Assembly (NCBI RefSeq): GCF_004771005.1
Contig: NZ_RQHV01000066.1
Coordinates: 83,007-147,006, forward strand
DNA: 64,000 nt
Source of the DNA: Leptospira ilyithenensis
GTDB taxonomy: Bacteria; Spirochaetota; Leptospiria; Leptospirales; Leptospiraceae
Direction: 5' to 3'
Position numbers and translations under genes: made by a program. Positions 18,024 to 26,909 of the stretch are shown one piece after another; the first letter of the stretch is position 1; each line of letters starts with the position of its first letter. The notes beneath the pieces were generated by a model. The model did not search any database. It saw only the letters and a program-made list of their open reading frames with translations, and had not been told where the DNA came from.

Positions 18024-18943
18024 ACTCCTTATTTGATTTCGTAAAGGCAAGTGATTTAGAAAAGATCCGGGAAGTATTTAAAGAAGATCCGAATTGCCTC
18101 AATTCATTGGATGGATTCGGAGTGACTCCTCTTTCCTGGTCGATTCGAAAAAAAGACCATGAGACTTTATCCATATTATTAGAATTAGGTGCTGATCCTC
18201 TTTTTCCTCAGAGAACGGGAGGATCTCCTTTTTTTGAAGCAGTATCTTTGAATGATTCCAGGTCCATCTCCCATTTAGGAAGTGCTTTGGCTGGTGCGAA
18301 AGAAAAAGGAATTTCCGTTAGTTGGGAAACACAAGGTGAATCCGGAAATACGATTTTACACTATCTGATTGAAACCGATCTGAAAGACATCTGGGATTTG
18401 ATTTTGCCTTCAGTCCCTAATGATTTATGGGAAATGAAAAATAAAGAAGGATGGAATGCTTTTTTGCAATCGGTTGTTTCCGGAGAAGAAGGTTTTGTCT
18501 CCGATGTGATTCGAATTGCTCCCGGAACCTGTTTGCATGTGGATTCGGAAGGAAAAAACGCATTTCATCTGGCAGCGGAAAGAAATCTGGATTCCATCTT
18601 GCCTTTGTTAATCGGTTTAGATCTTGAAAGGGAAGCAGAGGATGAACTGGGAAACACTCCGCTACTTTCCGCATGTGAAGGAGATGCTACCGAGTTTATT
18701 ATCGAATGGGTAAAGTTAGGTGTCAATCTTCTTGCAAAAAACTATGAAGGGGATACTGCTTATTCCATTTTGCATCGGGAAAAATACGGGCATAGTTTGA
18801 AAATAGCAAAAGAAGCTTTGGGAAAAGTATGGAAGGAAGCTTTGGATGCAAACGATGCATCCAAAATCAAAGAGATTCAAATTTTTGTAGCAGAAGAAAA
18901 ACCTTTCACTACGGAAGAAAAATACAAATGGAAGATAGACTAA
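18020..18943 (+). CDS. ankyrin-repeat protein
   Basis: A 307-residue protein, largely ankyrin repeats. Recognisable units include [61 protein letters not shown] and [20 protein letters not shown]. There is no signal peptide, so it should be cytoplasmic. The 4-bp overlap with the GMC gene indicates that it works with that enzyme. Ankyrin partners are known for other oxidant-handling enzymes (the KatA-AnkB pairing in Pseudomonas); extension to this case is inference. Convergent with the next gene, 3 bp apart. Confidence 0.85.
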   Translation: MNSLFDFVKASDLEKIREVFKEDPNCLNSLDGFGVTPLSWSIRKKDHETLSILLELGADPLFPQRTGGSPFFEAVSLNDSRSISHLGSALAGAKEKGISVSWETQGESGNTILHYLIETDLKDIWDLILPSVPNDLWEMKNKEGWNAFLQSVVSGEEGFVSDVIRIAPGTCLHVDSEGKNAFHLAAERNLDSILPLLIGLDLEREAEDELGNTPLLSACEGDATEFIIEWVKLGVNLLAKNYEGDTAYSILHREKYGHSLKIAKEALGKVWKEALDANDASKIKEIQIFVAEEKPFTTEEKYKWKID

Positions 18944-18946
18944 ATT

Positions 18947-20560
18947 CTACTCCGTTTGCGGGGTCTTTTCATCCCCAGCCCATTTCGGTCCGTAATTTCC
19001 CTTTCTGTCTTCATGGTTTCTTTCGATACGGGGACTTTCAAAACTAAAATGTTGTTCTATATTCGTTTTGAACGGGGCATTTTCAGGAGATTCCCCGTAT
19101 TGTTTCAATTCCCGCCAAACAAGAGATCCACGAGGGTGTTTGCCGAGTCTACCTTCAAAACTTAAAATCTTTTCTATATCCGCCGAAACGGTATGATTTC
19201 CATCCGGATCTTTGTCCGCTTTTTTGCCGATCCAACCCGGTTCTTCCCAAGCAACCAATTTTACAATTCGTTTCAAAATCATTTTTCTTGCATCAACGTA
19301 ATGTGTTGTTTTGTTCAAGCCTGATCCGATTTTCACTTTTTCCAGTTTGCCTGCATCCAGGCTATCGGGAATGATGATGAGGGATTTTTCAGAATCAAAT
19401 ACGGGAAATATATCCTCCGGATCGGAAATCCAGTTGAATAAAAAATTTCCAGCTTCCAATTTTACCGTATAATCTTCATAAGCTGATGTCGGATTTCCTC
19501 CATCTGCACCTTTGTTTCCTTTTGCCACATAAAGTATCGGATGGGAATTCAATGAATTAATATTTTGAAATGAAGTGTCAAGTAACACATGATCATGTCC
19601 TGTCAGCATGATTCGTTTCGGTTTTCCCTCTTTGGAAACCAAAATGGAATAAGACTCCAAGTCTCCCTGGTGAACATTCCCGAAGCTAGTAGGTCCTTCG
19701 TTAAAATCATACCATATCCAATAGGAGATAACCATATCTCCGTCGGCTTCTTCATACCAATAATTCCAATTGTCCCGGAAACCGGGGAGAGCTTCTTTTT
19801 GTGTCCCCGAAACCGTAGACTTCGCATAACGAACATGATAGTAGAGATGAGTGTCGCCTTGATTTTTTTTCTCATCGGGAAAAATCATATATTTCCATGA
19901 CTCTTTTCCAGTAGAATAACGACGGATATCATTTCCCGGAAGAGGATACTCCTCAGTGGAGTAATTCGGAAAATACTTTTCCATGTTAGTTGGTAATACT
20001 TTCTTATCTTTATGAAAAACCAGAATGGGAGAAAAAGTTTCGGCCAGTTTCTTTTGTTTTTCATCAGGGATTAGATTTTCCTGAGATACAAAATGAAACG
20101 TGTGATTGATGGAAACGTCCTTTGTATTTTCTCCATTGGTTACCCAAAAAGGATTATGGCCTGGGGAATACATTCCTTTGATAGATTCGATGCCTGTGAG
20201 TTCGATGGAGAGATGAGTCCAGGAAAAGTTTTCCACAGTCGGATGAATGGTAATGGAGGACGCGAGTCCTTGTGAAGGATGGGAACTTGAGAAAGGAGCC
20301 TTTAAACAAACAGGAAGATTTTTTTTGGGTTGAGCTTTGTAAGCTTTCAAGTCTTCGGCGGCACAGTTATAAATGCGAATGTGAAAACCCAATTTTTCCA
20401 AGTCGGGTTGCTTCGGTAAGTTATCTATTTTTAGATTGAGAAGAAATGAATTCGGTTTTGTTTTTTCTTTTGTCCATTGACCCGGTAAACAGGTCAATAC
20501 CAGCAAACACACGCTAGGTACAAATTGAAAAAAAAGGATCTTGCAAGCTGGGTATTTCAT
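18947..20560 (-). CDS. Vps62-like putative lipoprotein
   Basis: A 537-residue protein with a signal ending LLVLTC (Cys24), a likely lipobox. Residues about 165-430 hold segments resembling the Vps62/DUF946 family: LAETFSPILVFHKDKKVLPTN, YHVRY, and NVHQGDLESYSILV, which corresponds to the family HxGDWE signature with Trp replaced by Leu. That family has plant, fungal and bacterial members of unclear function. The family call is moderate and the biochemical role is unknown. The start codon lacks a strong ribosome-binding site. Confidence 0.6.
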   Translation of the reverse strand: MKYPACKILFFQFVPSVCLLVLTCLPGQWTKEKTKPNSFLLNLKIDNLPKQPDLEKLGFHIRIYNCAAEDLKAYKAQPKKNLPVCLKAPFSSSHPSQGLASSITIHPTVENFSWTHLSIELTGIESIKGMYSPGHNPFWVTNGENTKDVSINHTFHFVSQENLIPDEKQKKLAETFSPILVFHKDKKVLPTNMEKYFPNYSTEEYPLPGNDIRRYSTGKESWKYMIFPDEKKNQGDTHLYYHVRYAKSTVSGTQKEALPGFRDNWNYWYEEADGDMVISYWIWYDFNEGPTSFGNVHQGDLESYSILVSKEGKPKRIMLTGHDHVLLDTSFQNINSLNSHPILYVAKGNKGADGGNPTSAYEDYTVKLEAGNFLFNWISDPEDIFPVFDSEKSLIIIPDSLDAGKLEKVKIGSGLNKTTHYVDARKMILKRIVKLVAWEEPGWIGKKADKDPDGNHTVSADIEKILSFEGRLGKHPRGSLVWRELKQYGESPENAPFKTNIEQHFSFESPRIERNHEDRKGNYGPKWAGDEKTPQTE

Positions 20561-20609
20561 CTGATTTATAATAATTGAATTTTTGGAAAAGTAAAATCAG
20601 AAAGAGAAA

Positions 20610-20627
20610 CCCCTGTAAAAACAGGGG
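20610..20627 (-). terminator. rho-independent terminator of the lysine-rich exported protein gene
   Basis: CCCCTGT / ACAGGGG form a perfect 7-bp stem with an AAAA loop. On the minus strand the stem is followed by TTTCTCTTT. It lies 21 bp after the stop of the 76-residue ORF. Confidence 0.75.
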
Positions 20628-20647
20628 CTATGGGGTATAAGGAAATC

Positions 20648-20878
20648 TTATTCAGATTTCTTTTTTTTTGCTTTTTTAGCCTTCTTCGCTTTTTTGCCTT
20701 TTTTCTCAGCTTTCGCTTTTTCGCTCTTACCTTTTCCCGGCTTTTCAGCTTTCTCAGGTTTTACAGTTTCCGTTTCTTCATTTTGCATAGTAGGCTCTTC
20801 GTCAGCTTCTGCTGCTTGTGCGAAAACTCCGAAGGAGAAGAAAGAGACGACTGTGAGAATAGCTAGGAATTTTTTCAT
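20648..20878 (-). CDS. small exported Lys/Glu-rich protein
   Basis: The ATG at 20878-20876 is preferred over the longer frame because GAGG lies 8 nt upstream and a clean signal peptide begins there (MKKFLAILTVVSFFSFGVFA). The 76-residue precursor would give a ~55-residue mature protein. Its first part is acidic (EADEEPTMQNEETE) and its C-terminal half is dominated by Lys and Ala in KKAKKAKKAKKKK-like runs. It might bind nucleic acid, lipid A or peptidoglycan electrostatically, but this is speculation. It is monocistronic with its own terminator. Confidence 0.72.
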   Translation of the reverse strand: MKKFLAILTVVSFFSFGVFAQAAEADEEPTMQNEETETVKPEKAEKPGKGKSEKAKAEKKGKKAKKAKKAKKKKSE

Positions 20879-20959
20879 TTTTATACCTCGAAATGATTGT
20901 GGACTCAATTTGAGACCTGTCTTTTCTTTCGACAATATAAAATTTGTTAAAATTTCAGA

Positions 20960-22345
20960 TTATTTTCCTACACAAAATTTGCTGAAAATACGACCTAAAA
21001 TTTCTTCATTGTCTACGCGGCCATTGACTTCTCCTATTTCGCGCAGCGCCGAATTGATTTCTTGAATATAAATTTCAGCAGGAGCGGAAGATTCCAAAAG
21101 CCCGACTGCTTCCGCTAAATGATTGTAAATCGCTCTTATATGAAAACTTTGTCTTTCTTCCAAAAGAACCACATCTTCCAAAGCTTCCTTGGCACTCAGT
21201 CTGTCTTTTAGAAGGGAAAGTAGATCACCAAGCCCCTGTTTGGTTTTACAGGAAACTTCAGCGATTTGAAAAGATAAGGCTTTGCTGTCTTCTTCCCATT
21301 CCTTGCGGTTCCAATCCGAATGAGGGATGTCGATTTTATTTGCCACCAGAATGGAACCGGGAAGCCGGTTCCGATATGCATTGACGAATTCTTTTTGATT
21401 CAAGGCTTGCGAAACATCTATCAGAATCAAACGAAGATTAGCCGAATCTGCTTCTCTTTCGCTTCTTTCGATTCCTAAAATCTCGATTTCATCGGAAGTT
21501 TCCCGCACACCTGCGGTATCTACCAAACGGATGGGAAGACCGTCGAGTGTGATGTCTTCCGAGATATAGTCCCGAGTTGTGCCGGGAATATCGGAAATGA
21601 TGGAACGATCCTTTCCGATGAGAAGATTCATCAGACTCGACTTTCCCGTATTAGGTGCTCCGAACAAAACCACTGTTGATTGTAATATCAATTTTTCCGC
21701 ACGTTCCGAATTTTGCAACAAAGCGGAACATAAATCCCGTAAAGCGATCATTCTTTCTTTTCTTTGTTCCAGACTTTCAAAGGTCAGGTCTTCCGTAGAA
21801 AAATCAATTTCCGCTTCGCACTCTGCTTTCAATGAAATCAAATCGCTTCGTATTTTGGATGCGAGTTTGGATAGTTCTCCAAAAACATTTTTTTGAGAAA
21901 GTTCCAATTCATAACGGGAACGTGCTTCGATAAGTCTTCCTATGGCTTCGGCACCCGTGAGGGAAAGTTTTCCGTTGAGAAAAGCCCGTTTGGTAAATTC
22001 TCCGTGTCCTGCCGGGCGCGCACCCGTCTGAAAGATAGCATCCAATGCTTTTTTCAGAAGGATGGGATTTCCGTGTAGATGGAATTCTCCCAGATCTTCG
22101 CCTGTATATGAGTTAGGTGCTGGGAAAAATAAAAATACGATTTGGTCGAAAGGTTTTCCTTTGAAGATAAAATCACAAAAGATCGCCGATCTTTTGTGCT
22201 CTTGGAGGTAGTGTTCTGTGAGTGCTGTGTCGTTCTTGAAAAGTAGAGTTGTAGCTATCTTGATTGTATTTCTACCGGAGATCCGGAGGATTCCGATCGC
22301 TCCGGGTCCGCTTGCGGTAGATAATGCGGCAATTGTATCAATCAA
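20960..22345 (-). CDS. mnmE: tRNA uridine-5-carboxymethylaminomethyl modification GTPase MnmE
   Basis: A 461-residue protein of normal family length. The N-terminal tetrahydrofolate-binding domain is present ([35 protein letters not shown]). The G domain has its P-loop GAPNTGKSS at 229-237 and DIPGTTRDY at 252-260. The C-terminal FCVGK (457-461) carries the catalytic-family Cys of the CxGK tail. With MnmG it modifies U34 of certain tRNAs. It is last in the rpmH-to-mnmE cluster, and its ATG overlaps the jag stop by 8 bp. Confidence 0.96.
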   Translation of the reverse strand: MIDTIAALSTASGPGAIGILRISGRNTIKIATTLLFKNDTALTEHYLQEHKRSAIFCDFIFKGKPFDQIVFLFFPAPNSYTGEDLGEFHLHGNPILLKKALDAIFQTGARPAGHGEFTKRAFLNGKLSLTGAEAIGRLIEARSRYELELSQKNVFGELSKLASKIRSDLISLKAECEAEIDFSTEDLTFESLEQRKERMIALRDLCSALLQNSERAEKLILQSTVVLFGAPNTGKSSLMNLLIGKDRSIISDIPGTTRDYISEDITLDGLPIRLVDTAGVRETSDEIEILGIERSEREADSANLRLILIDVSQALNQKEFVNAYRNRLPGSILVANKIDIPHSDWNRKEWEEDSKALSFQIAEVSCKTKQGLGDLLSLLKDRLSAKEALEDVVLLEERQSFHIRAIYNHLAEAVGLLESSAPAEIYIQEINSALREIGEVNGRVDNEEILGRIFSKFCVGK

Positions 22346-23060
22346 GCTCTTCTGAGTCTGCGAAGTCTTCTACAGGCAGACCTTTTTTAGAGGTATCTTC
22401 CAAATCCTTGTACTTGTGTTTGTCTTTTGCAGAAATCACTCTGACCCGTTTGAATGTTCCGTTCCCTTCGGAGCGGGTGAATACTCTTTCGTCGTCTTGG
22501 ATCGCCATGTGAACGATTCTTCTTTCGAAAGGATTCATCGGATCCAAAAGTTTGGAACGTCCTGTTTTGATTACGGAAGAAGCGATTGATTTTGCAAGTC
22601 GAATGAGAGATAACTCGCGTTTGTCGCGGTAGGATTCGATGTCTAAAACGATTTTGCGGTTGTGGCGGGTGCGAGGGTCAACCATCAGGTTCGCGAGAAA
22701 TTGAAGAGAATCCAAAGTTCCCCCTCTTTTTCCGATGATCAGTCCTGATTCCTTGCTTGCAAGTTCTACGTAGATTTTTCCATCCACATCTCCCATTCCC
22801 ACAACTTCCGCAGGAATCCCCATTTTTCGAAGGATGGTGATGATGACTCCGTGAATGATTTTTTCAGAAGGGATGTCGGTATTGGCAACAAACGCTCGTA
22901 CTACGGCAGGCTTTTTCTGAGTGATCCCCAAAAAGCCGGACTTACCGGAATCCACTACTTCGAATTTGAGATCACCGGGTTCCAGCCTCAACGTCTCAAG
23001 TGTGTATTCCTCAGCCTCTGATTTTGTTTTTCCTTCTGCTTCAAATATGTAATTATCCAT
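22338..23060 (-). CDS. jag: Jag/KhpB RNA-binding protein (Jag-N, KH, R3H)
   Basis: A 240-residue protein. The N-terminal Jag segment reads [19 protein letters not shown]; a KH domain follows with [19 protein letters not shown], and the C-terminal R3H region has [20 protein letters not shown]. It binds RNA and is classically encoded next to yidC, as here. The Shine-Dalgarno AAGGAAAG lies just before the ATG. It ends with an acidic tail (EELD). Confidence 0.93.
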   Translation of the reverse strand: MDNYIFEAEGKTKSEAEEYTLETLRLEPGDLKFEVVDSGKSGFLGITQKKPAVVRAFVANTDIPSEKIIHGVIITILRKMGIPAEVVGMGDVDGKIYVELASKESGLIIGKRGGTLDSLQFLANLMVDPRTRHNRKIVLDIESYRDKRELSLIRLAKSIASSVIKTGRSKLLDPMNPFERRIVHMAIQDDERVFTRSEGNGTFKRVRVISAKDKHKYKDLEDTSKKGLPVEDFADSEELD

Positions 23061-23084
23061 ATAATCTTTCCTTAAATACTATGA

Positions 23085-25040
23085 TTACTTTTTACGTTTT
23101 TGTTGGTTTCTAAAACCTTTCTTAGGGATCGCACCGTTCGAAGACTCGTTCAATTGATTGGCCGACTTAGGTTTGTTATCGTCTTTTTTGCCGAACTTGT
23201 TTGTATAAAACTGTTGGGCGATCGATAGAATGTTTTGCATTGTCCAATACATGGTTACACCGGCAGGCATGGACCAGAAAAAATATAACATGATAAAAGG
23301 CATCATGTACATCATCATTTTTTGGTTCGGGTCGGTGGAAACGGTAGTCATCTTGGATTGAACCACTTGGGTCGCAACCATGATGAGAGGAAGAACGTTG
23401 ATGCTAAGTGCACCGATGAATATCAATTTAGGTGTGGTGAAAACAGTATCCGGTTCACTTAAATCCTTGATCCAAAGGAAAGGAGAATTCCAAAGATCCA
23501 CAGTGTCAGAGAATGCAGTGTAAAGAGCGATAAAGATCGGGATCTGAATCACCATCGGCAAACAACCGGACATCGGATTGGTTCCGTTCTTTTTATAGAG
23601 TTCGATCGTTTTTTCTTGTTTGAGTTTGGGATCATCTGCATACTTTTCGTTCAGAGCTTTGATCTGAGGAGAAAGTTCCTGCATCTTTTTCATGGACTCC
23701 GCCTGTTTTTTGTTCAGCGGGTAGAAAGCGAGTTTGAATAGAATGGCAAAGATAACGATCGCCCAACCGTAACTCGGGATCACAAGATAGATTTTTTTCA
23801 AAACCCAAATGATCGCATTGCGAAGCGGAGTCGTAATACCTTGATTAAATGATTTATTGAGTGAATCGCTGAGTCCCGCAAATGGAGATTCTTTATTGAT
23901 GATCGGATCGAACTTGCTGTCACGGAACGCAGTTCCGTCAAGCTCTCTGACTCCTACATAAGCTGCATAATCCAAACGGACGGATTCGCCCGGAGCCAAT
24001 TTCCAATCGTCATAAGCTAGCAAAACGCCTGTTTCATTACCTTTACGGTTGTCCAGAAGAACACCTGCAGGTTTGTGTGTGAGCGGATCGAGAACGGCGA
24101 TGAAGTAACGGCTTCCCGTTCCTACGAAATCGACTCTTTCGTTGATTCCTTTTTTGATTTCAAATCTTTCGTCTTTTCCGTCGCCGGAACCGAAGATGTT
24201 ATCAAAAAATCCGATTGTGGTCGTGCCGTCTACGTGGTCTTTGAAAGATCCGTCCAAGTAGTAATAACGGAAATAATGCGCGGTATCCCGATCGTTGAAT
24301 TCATCTTTGCCTTTTAGAATGGGACCTAGAGAACCGAACGATCGGAAGAACGTTTCGGAACCGGAAGACGCCAGAGTCACTGTTTCTTTACTTAGGTTCT
24401 TAAGAGTTAAGTTGAATTTGAAATAATTTTCAGTAGGGAAAAATTGAAATTTTTTCTGAATGAGATACTTGCCATCAAAAGACGGTGCTTCGAATGTAAT
24501 CGTTTTGGTAGAAGCATCGTAAGAAGAAACAAAGTTGACTTTGTTGTATCCGGAATAAGGAATCCCGTCTTTGTCTTCTATGATATTGAAATCAAAACCT
24601 TCGAAGCGGGAAAGCTCCACGGCACGTTCGACTTGTCCGTCAAAGTTGATTTCGAATTTCGGATCTTTTGCGATGATAAAATCGGAACCGTCCGCTTCTT
24701 TATGATTGCGAATGTAATACTCAGTGATCCTTCCGCCAAGGCTGGAAAAACTGACTAAAAACGAATCCGTTTTGATATTGTAGGTTTTAATATCTTTTGC
24801 ATCAACCGAAGACGGTTTTGTTTGCGCGTCTGCAGGAGGAAGATCTTTGTTTTTTGCAGCTTCTTTGATGTTTGCTTGATTCGTTTCTTTTTTAGGTCCG
24901 GATGTAACAGGTGTTACTTGGGCTTTGGGAACTTCCGGTTTCGTTGGAAAAAAGAAATAATTGATCCCCATCCATGCCGCGAGGCTGATGAATAGAGCAA
25001 GAAAAAGTCTGCCTTGTCTGGCTGTGGTATCGTTTTGCAT
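23085..25040 (-). CDS. yidC: membrane protein insertase YidC
   Basis: A 651-residue Gram-negative-type YidC. TM1 is at about residues 13-30, followed by a long periplasmic domain (~60-390). The conserved C-terminal five-helix core starts [20 protein letters not shown] and includes [19 protein letters not shown] and [19 protein letters not shown]. The tail is basic (RNQQKRKK). It inserts and folds inner-membrane proteins. The upstream yidD stop is 4 bp from its start. Confidence 0.96.
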   Translation of the reverse strand: MQNDTTARQGRLFLALFISLAAWMGINYFFFPTKPEVPKAQVTPVTSGPKKETNQANIKEAAKNKDLPPADAQTKPSSVDAKDIKTYNIKTDSFLVSFSSLGGRITEYYIRNHKEADGSDFIIAKDPKFEINFDGQVERAVELSRFEGFDFNIIEDKDGIPYSGYNKVNFVSSYDASTKTITFEAPSFDGKYLIQKKFQFFPTENYFKFNLTLKNLSKETVTLASSGSETFFRSFGSLGPILKGKDEFNDRDTAHYFRYYYLDGSFKDHVDGTTTIGFFDNIFGSGDGKDERFEIKKGINERVDFVGTGSRYFIAVLDPLTHKPAGVLLDNRKGNETGVLLAYDDWKLAPGESVRLDYAAYVGVRELDGTAFRDSKFDPIINKESPFAGLSDSLNKSFNQGITTPLRNAIIWVLKKIYLVIPSYGWAIVIFAILFKLAFYPLNKKQAESMKKMQELSPQIKALNEKYADDPKLKQEKTIELYKKNGTNPMSGCLPMVIQIPIFIALYTAFSDTVDLWNSPFLWIKDLSEPDTVFTTPKLIFIGALSINVLPLIMVATQVVQSKMTTVSTDPNQKMMMYMMPFIMLYFFWSMPAGVTMYWTMQNILSIAQQFYTNKFGKKDDNKPKSANQLNESSNGAIPKKGFRNQQKRKK

Positions 25041-25043
25041 AAT

Positions 25044-25271
25044 TTAACTCTTGTTGGTTGGTTTAGGGAGCGGATCGAATCCGCCTTCGTGTAACGGGTG
25101 ACATCTGGAGATTCTTCTTAAGCTCATCCCGAATGCTTTGAAAAAGGAGTAGGTTTGAAATGCTTCTTTTGCATATTCCGAACAACTTGGCGTAAAACGA
25201 CAAGCAGGCGGAAGTATCGGAGATACAATTTTCTGGTAAAGAAATATGAGTAAGAGAGCGAGCCGGTTCAT
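25044..25271 (-). CDS. yidD: membrane protein insertion efficiency factor YidD
   Basis: A 75-residue protein with the family signatures [19 protein letters not shown] (Cys24, Cys30) and [16 protein letters not shown], and an N-terminal amphipathic/hydrophobic segment for membrane association. Its ATG overlaps the rnpA stop as ATGA (25268-25271). It assists YidC/Sec insertion. Confidence 0.94.
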   Translation of the reverse strand: MNRLALLLIFLYQKIVSPILPPACRFTPSCSEYAKEAFQTYSFFKAFGMSLRRISRCHPLHEGGFDPLPKPTNKS

Positions 25272-25594
25272 TGGGGTTTTTGGAAGATAGAAAGGAAGAT
25301 TTCTTCTCTTTCCTTCGGCAATTTCCGTGCAAAATCGATATGAGCTAAGATTGCAATGTCATTGCCTGCGGGAAAGGCAGACAAATGCAAACGAACCAGT
25401 TCCTTCAAGAGTCGTTTCGTTCGATTTCGGTCTACGGCTGATTTGTGGGACCTGTCGGGACAGAATAAAAAGCAGGTGTTTTCCGTCCCGTTCTTGCGGG
25501 AAAGAAAGCTAATAGGAAACCTACCTGCTTTTTTGGCACTACGAAAGAGTTCTTGGATCCTCGATTTATTGCAAAGAGTCTCCGAAGGAAGCTC
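25268..25594 (-). CDS. rnpA: ribonuclease P protein component; start codon unresolved
   Basis: The protein subunit that helps the RNase P RNA mature tRNA 5' ends. The frame reads [18 protein letters not shown], then [20 protein letters not shown] (the conserved RNR box), ending [18 protein letters not shown] with TGA at 25270-25268. It is open only from 25594, just after an in-frame TAG, and contains no ATG, GTG or TTG before the conserved region. Candidates are the CTT at 25591 or the ATC at 25558. Alternatively, a one-base indel could explain it: a TTG at 25575 lies one frame off. The gene sits correctly between rpmH and yidD. The coordinates given are the limits of the open frame. Confidence 0.82.
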   Translation of the reverse strand, partial: ELPSETLCNKSRIQELFRSAKKAGRFPISFLSRKNGTENTCFLFCPDRSHKSAVDRNRTKRLLKELVRLHLSAFPAGNDIAILAHIDFARKLPKEREEIFLSIFQKPQ

Positions 25595-25599
25595 CTATC

Positions 25600-25761
25600 C
25601 TAAAACTTTCTCCCGATTTTTTCGTCGGAGACAGTCAATTTGTGGCGACCTTTTTTTCTGCGGTTGCTGATCACATTTCTTCCGCCTGGAGTTGCCATTC
25701 TTGTTCGGAAACCATGAGTTCTAATGCGTTTCGTGTTGCTCGGTTGGTATGTACGTTTCAT
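25600..25761 (-). CDS. rpmH: 50S ribosomal protein L34
   Basis: A 53-residue protein with ATG at 25761-25759 and TAG at 25602-25600. It starts [20 protein letters not shown] and continues with [22 protein letters not shown], the hallmark of bacterial L34. The C-terminus ([11 protein letters not shown]) is a few residues longer than the ~45-residue family norm. TTAGGTA lies upstream as a weak ribosome-binding site. It is the first gene of the rpmH-rnpA-yidD-yidC-jag-mnmE cluster. Confidence 0.95.
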   Translation of the reverse strand: MKRTYQPSNTKRIRTHGFRTRMATPGGRNVISNRRKKGRHKLTVSDEKIGRKF

Positions 25762-25791
25762 GAAAATTACCTAATTTATATATAATCGCGG

Positions 25792-25816
25792 AAAAAAAGA
25801 GTCTTTTGAGAAGACT
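25792..25816 (-). terminator. hairpin plus T-tract upstream of rpmH
   Basis: AGTCTT / AAGACT form a 6-bp stem around a 5-nt loop at 25800-25816. On the minus strand a run of seven T follows (25798-25792). It could end transcripts coming from the methyltransferase side, or act as an attenuator in the rpmH leader. Confidence 0.5.
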
Positions 25817-25943
25817 TTTGGTACCAATCTGGAAGTCAAGGGCGAAATCGGATTTATCATTAAGATTTGTTTCCCTGAATGAAAATCCATCGAATCTCCC
25901 TATCTTGACTTATGCGACATAATATTTCGCGGAATCTTTAAAT

Positions 25944-25968
25944 CCCCCACCCTGTTTAGGGTTGGGGG
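25944..25968. repeat. GC-rich hairpin CCCCCACCCT / AGGGTTGGGGG
   Basis: A 10-bp stem with one bulged T and a GTTT loop. A very similar hairpin (CCCCGCCC / GGGTGGGG) occurs at 63899-63919 beside the second copy of the dispersed repeat. Both are therefore probably parts of the same class of intergenic element. Confidence 0.6.
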
Positions 25969-25992
25969 GTGTGGCTCGTGGGCTGCCGGTTT

Positions 25993-26099
25993 CCACCTAA
26001 CACGTTTTATCCTTTCTTTCCATTTCTTTTGGTAAAACCCAAAAAATATTTCAAAAAACTTCGCCTTTTTGCCAAACCTCATTGGTCTATGTTAGGTGG
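25993..26099. repeat. 107-bp segment bounded by perfect 10-bp inverted repeats
   Basis: CCACCTAACA at 25993-26002 is exactly inverted as TGTTAGGTGG at 26090-26099. The 87 bp between them is AT-rich and non-coding. This could be a miniature inverted-repeat element or a long-range hairpin. I see no flanking target-site duplication. Confidence 0.5.
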
Positions 26100-26216
26100 G
26101 CGCTTCGGATTGGATTTGTTTTGTTGAAATTGAACCAGGAAACGACCGTGCTCTTCGCTCCAATTTTCGCGTTCCGCGAAAGATTTCCGCTATGATCCCT
26201 AGCGCGGGGATGTTCC
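26098..26216. repeat. dispersed structured repeat, copy 1
   Basis: About 119 bp starting GGGCGCTTCGGATTG and ending GGGGATGTTCC. It shares with copy 2 (63725-63841) the ordered blocks GGGCGCTTCG, ACGACCG, CGCTCCAAT, GATTTCCGCT and CTAGCGC. It contains a hairpin TTTCGCG / CGCGAAA at 26165-26181. Non-coding. Confidence 0.75.
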
Positions 26217-26312
26217 TGGATGGGAATAATCCTTGTTAAATGGATTAGGATCATATTATTAAATCTTTAAATTTAAAATCTACGATTATCAATAAACCAT
26301 CCCAGACTGAAC

Positions 26313-26909
26313 TTATTTCAAGCCAGTTGAAATCAACAAAGAGGCATCTTGGTTCATAAAAATATTTTTACCATGATGGAAAGTTTTTATTTCTATCGTA
26401 TTAAATCCTGCATCGGTAAGTAAGGATTTTAGATCCGTATGTGCAAATCCGTTATGTACATTCGGGTGGCTGACTTTTTCATTCTTATCAAAGTCAACAA
26501 TAATTAACTTTCCATTTGTATTTAAGACCGAATAAAAACGTCTTAGTATCTTGTTAACATCCGGAATATGGAGAAGAACGAGTGAAACGATTATTATATC
26601 CGCTTCAATGTTTGATGTGGTTTTAGTAAAATCAGAATCAATGACTTCCGCATTTTTTATGTTACCTTGAGTGATCTTTGCTTCTGTTATCTCCAGCATT
26701 TGTTCCGAAGAGTCCGTTAATAAGAGCTTATCAACCAAAGTAGATAACTCTAGTCCAACGAGTCCTGTACCACATCCGTAATCCAGCAGTGATTTATTTT
26801 TGCTCTCTTTTAGCTCCGGTTTGATGGCATTAACTATTATTTTCGCTAATTCTGTTCTTTCCTTTGTATCATATTTGTTTGCAATCTGATTGAATATATT
26901 ATTTTCCAT
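26313..26909 (-). CDS. class I SAM-dependent methyltransferase
   Basis: A 198-residue protein with motif I LLDYGCGTGL at residues 41-50, an acidic residue after strand 2 (LLLTDSSEQMLEI), and ADIIIVSLVLLHIPDVNKIL as the post-I/motif II region. Family membership is clear, but the methyl acceptor is unknown. The gene is visibly more AT-rich than its neighbours and sits alone beside repeats, suggesting recent acquisition (inference). Confidence 0.85.
   Translation of the reverse strand: MENNIFNQIANKYDTKERTELAKIIVNAIKPELKESKNKSLLDYGCGTGLVGLELSTLVDKLLLTDSSEQMLEITEAKITQGNIKNAEVIDSDFTKTTSNIEADIIIVSLVLLHIPDVNKILRRFYSVLNTNGKLIIVDFDKNEKVSHPNVHNGFAHTDLKSLLTDAGFNTIEIKTFHHGKNIFMNQDASLLISTGLK

Larger units (their letters stand above)
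25762..26312. other. 551-bp intergenic region packed with repeats and hairpins
   Basis: There is no credible gene here. From left to right it holds a terminator-like hairpin at 25792-25816, a GC-rich hairpin at 25944-25968, a 107-bp segment bounded by 10-bp inverted repeats (25993-26099), and one copy of a structured dispersed repeat (26098-26216). The small minus-strand ORF at 25900-26082 is embedded in these repeats and looks spurious. The rpmH promoter must lie in its left part, where an AT-rich TATATATAAAT tract on the minus strand is a possible -10 area. No dnaA gene or obvious DnaA-box cluster was seen. Confidence 0.6.

Noticed and set aside
20694..21065. Phe/Ser-rich plus-strand ORF opposite the Lys-rich exported protein
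   Set aside because: It is the complement of lysine codons; the minus strand has a signal peptide, ribosome-binding site and terminator.
25900..26082. 60-residue minus-strand ORF between rpmH and the methyltransferase
   Set aside because: Lies across a GC hairpin and inverted-repeat segment; no ribosome-binding site or family resemblance.
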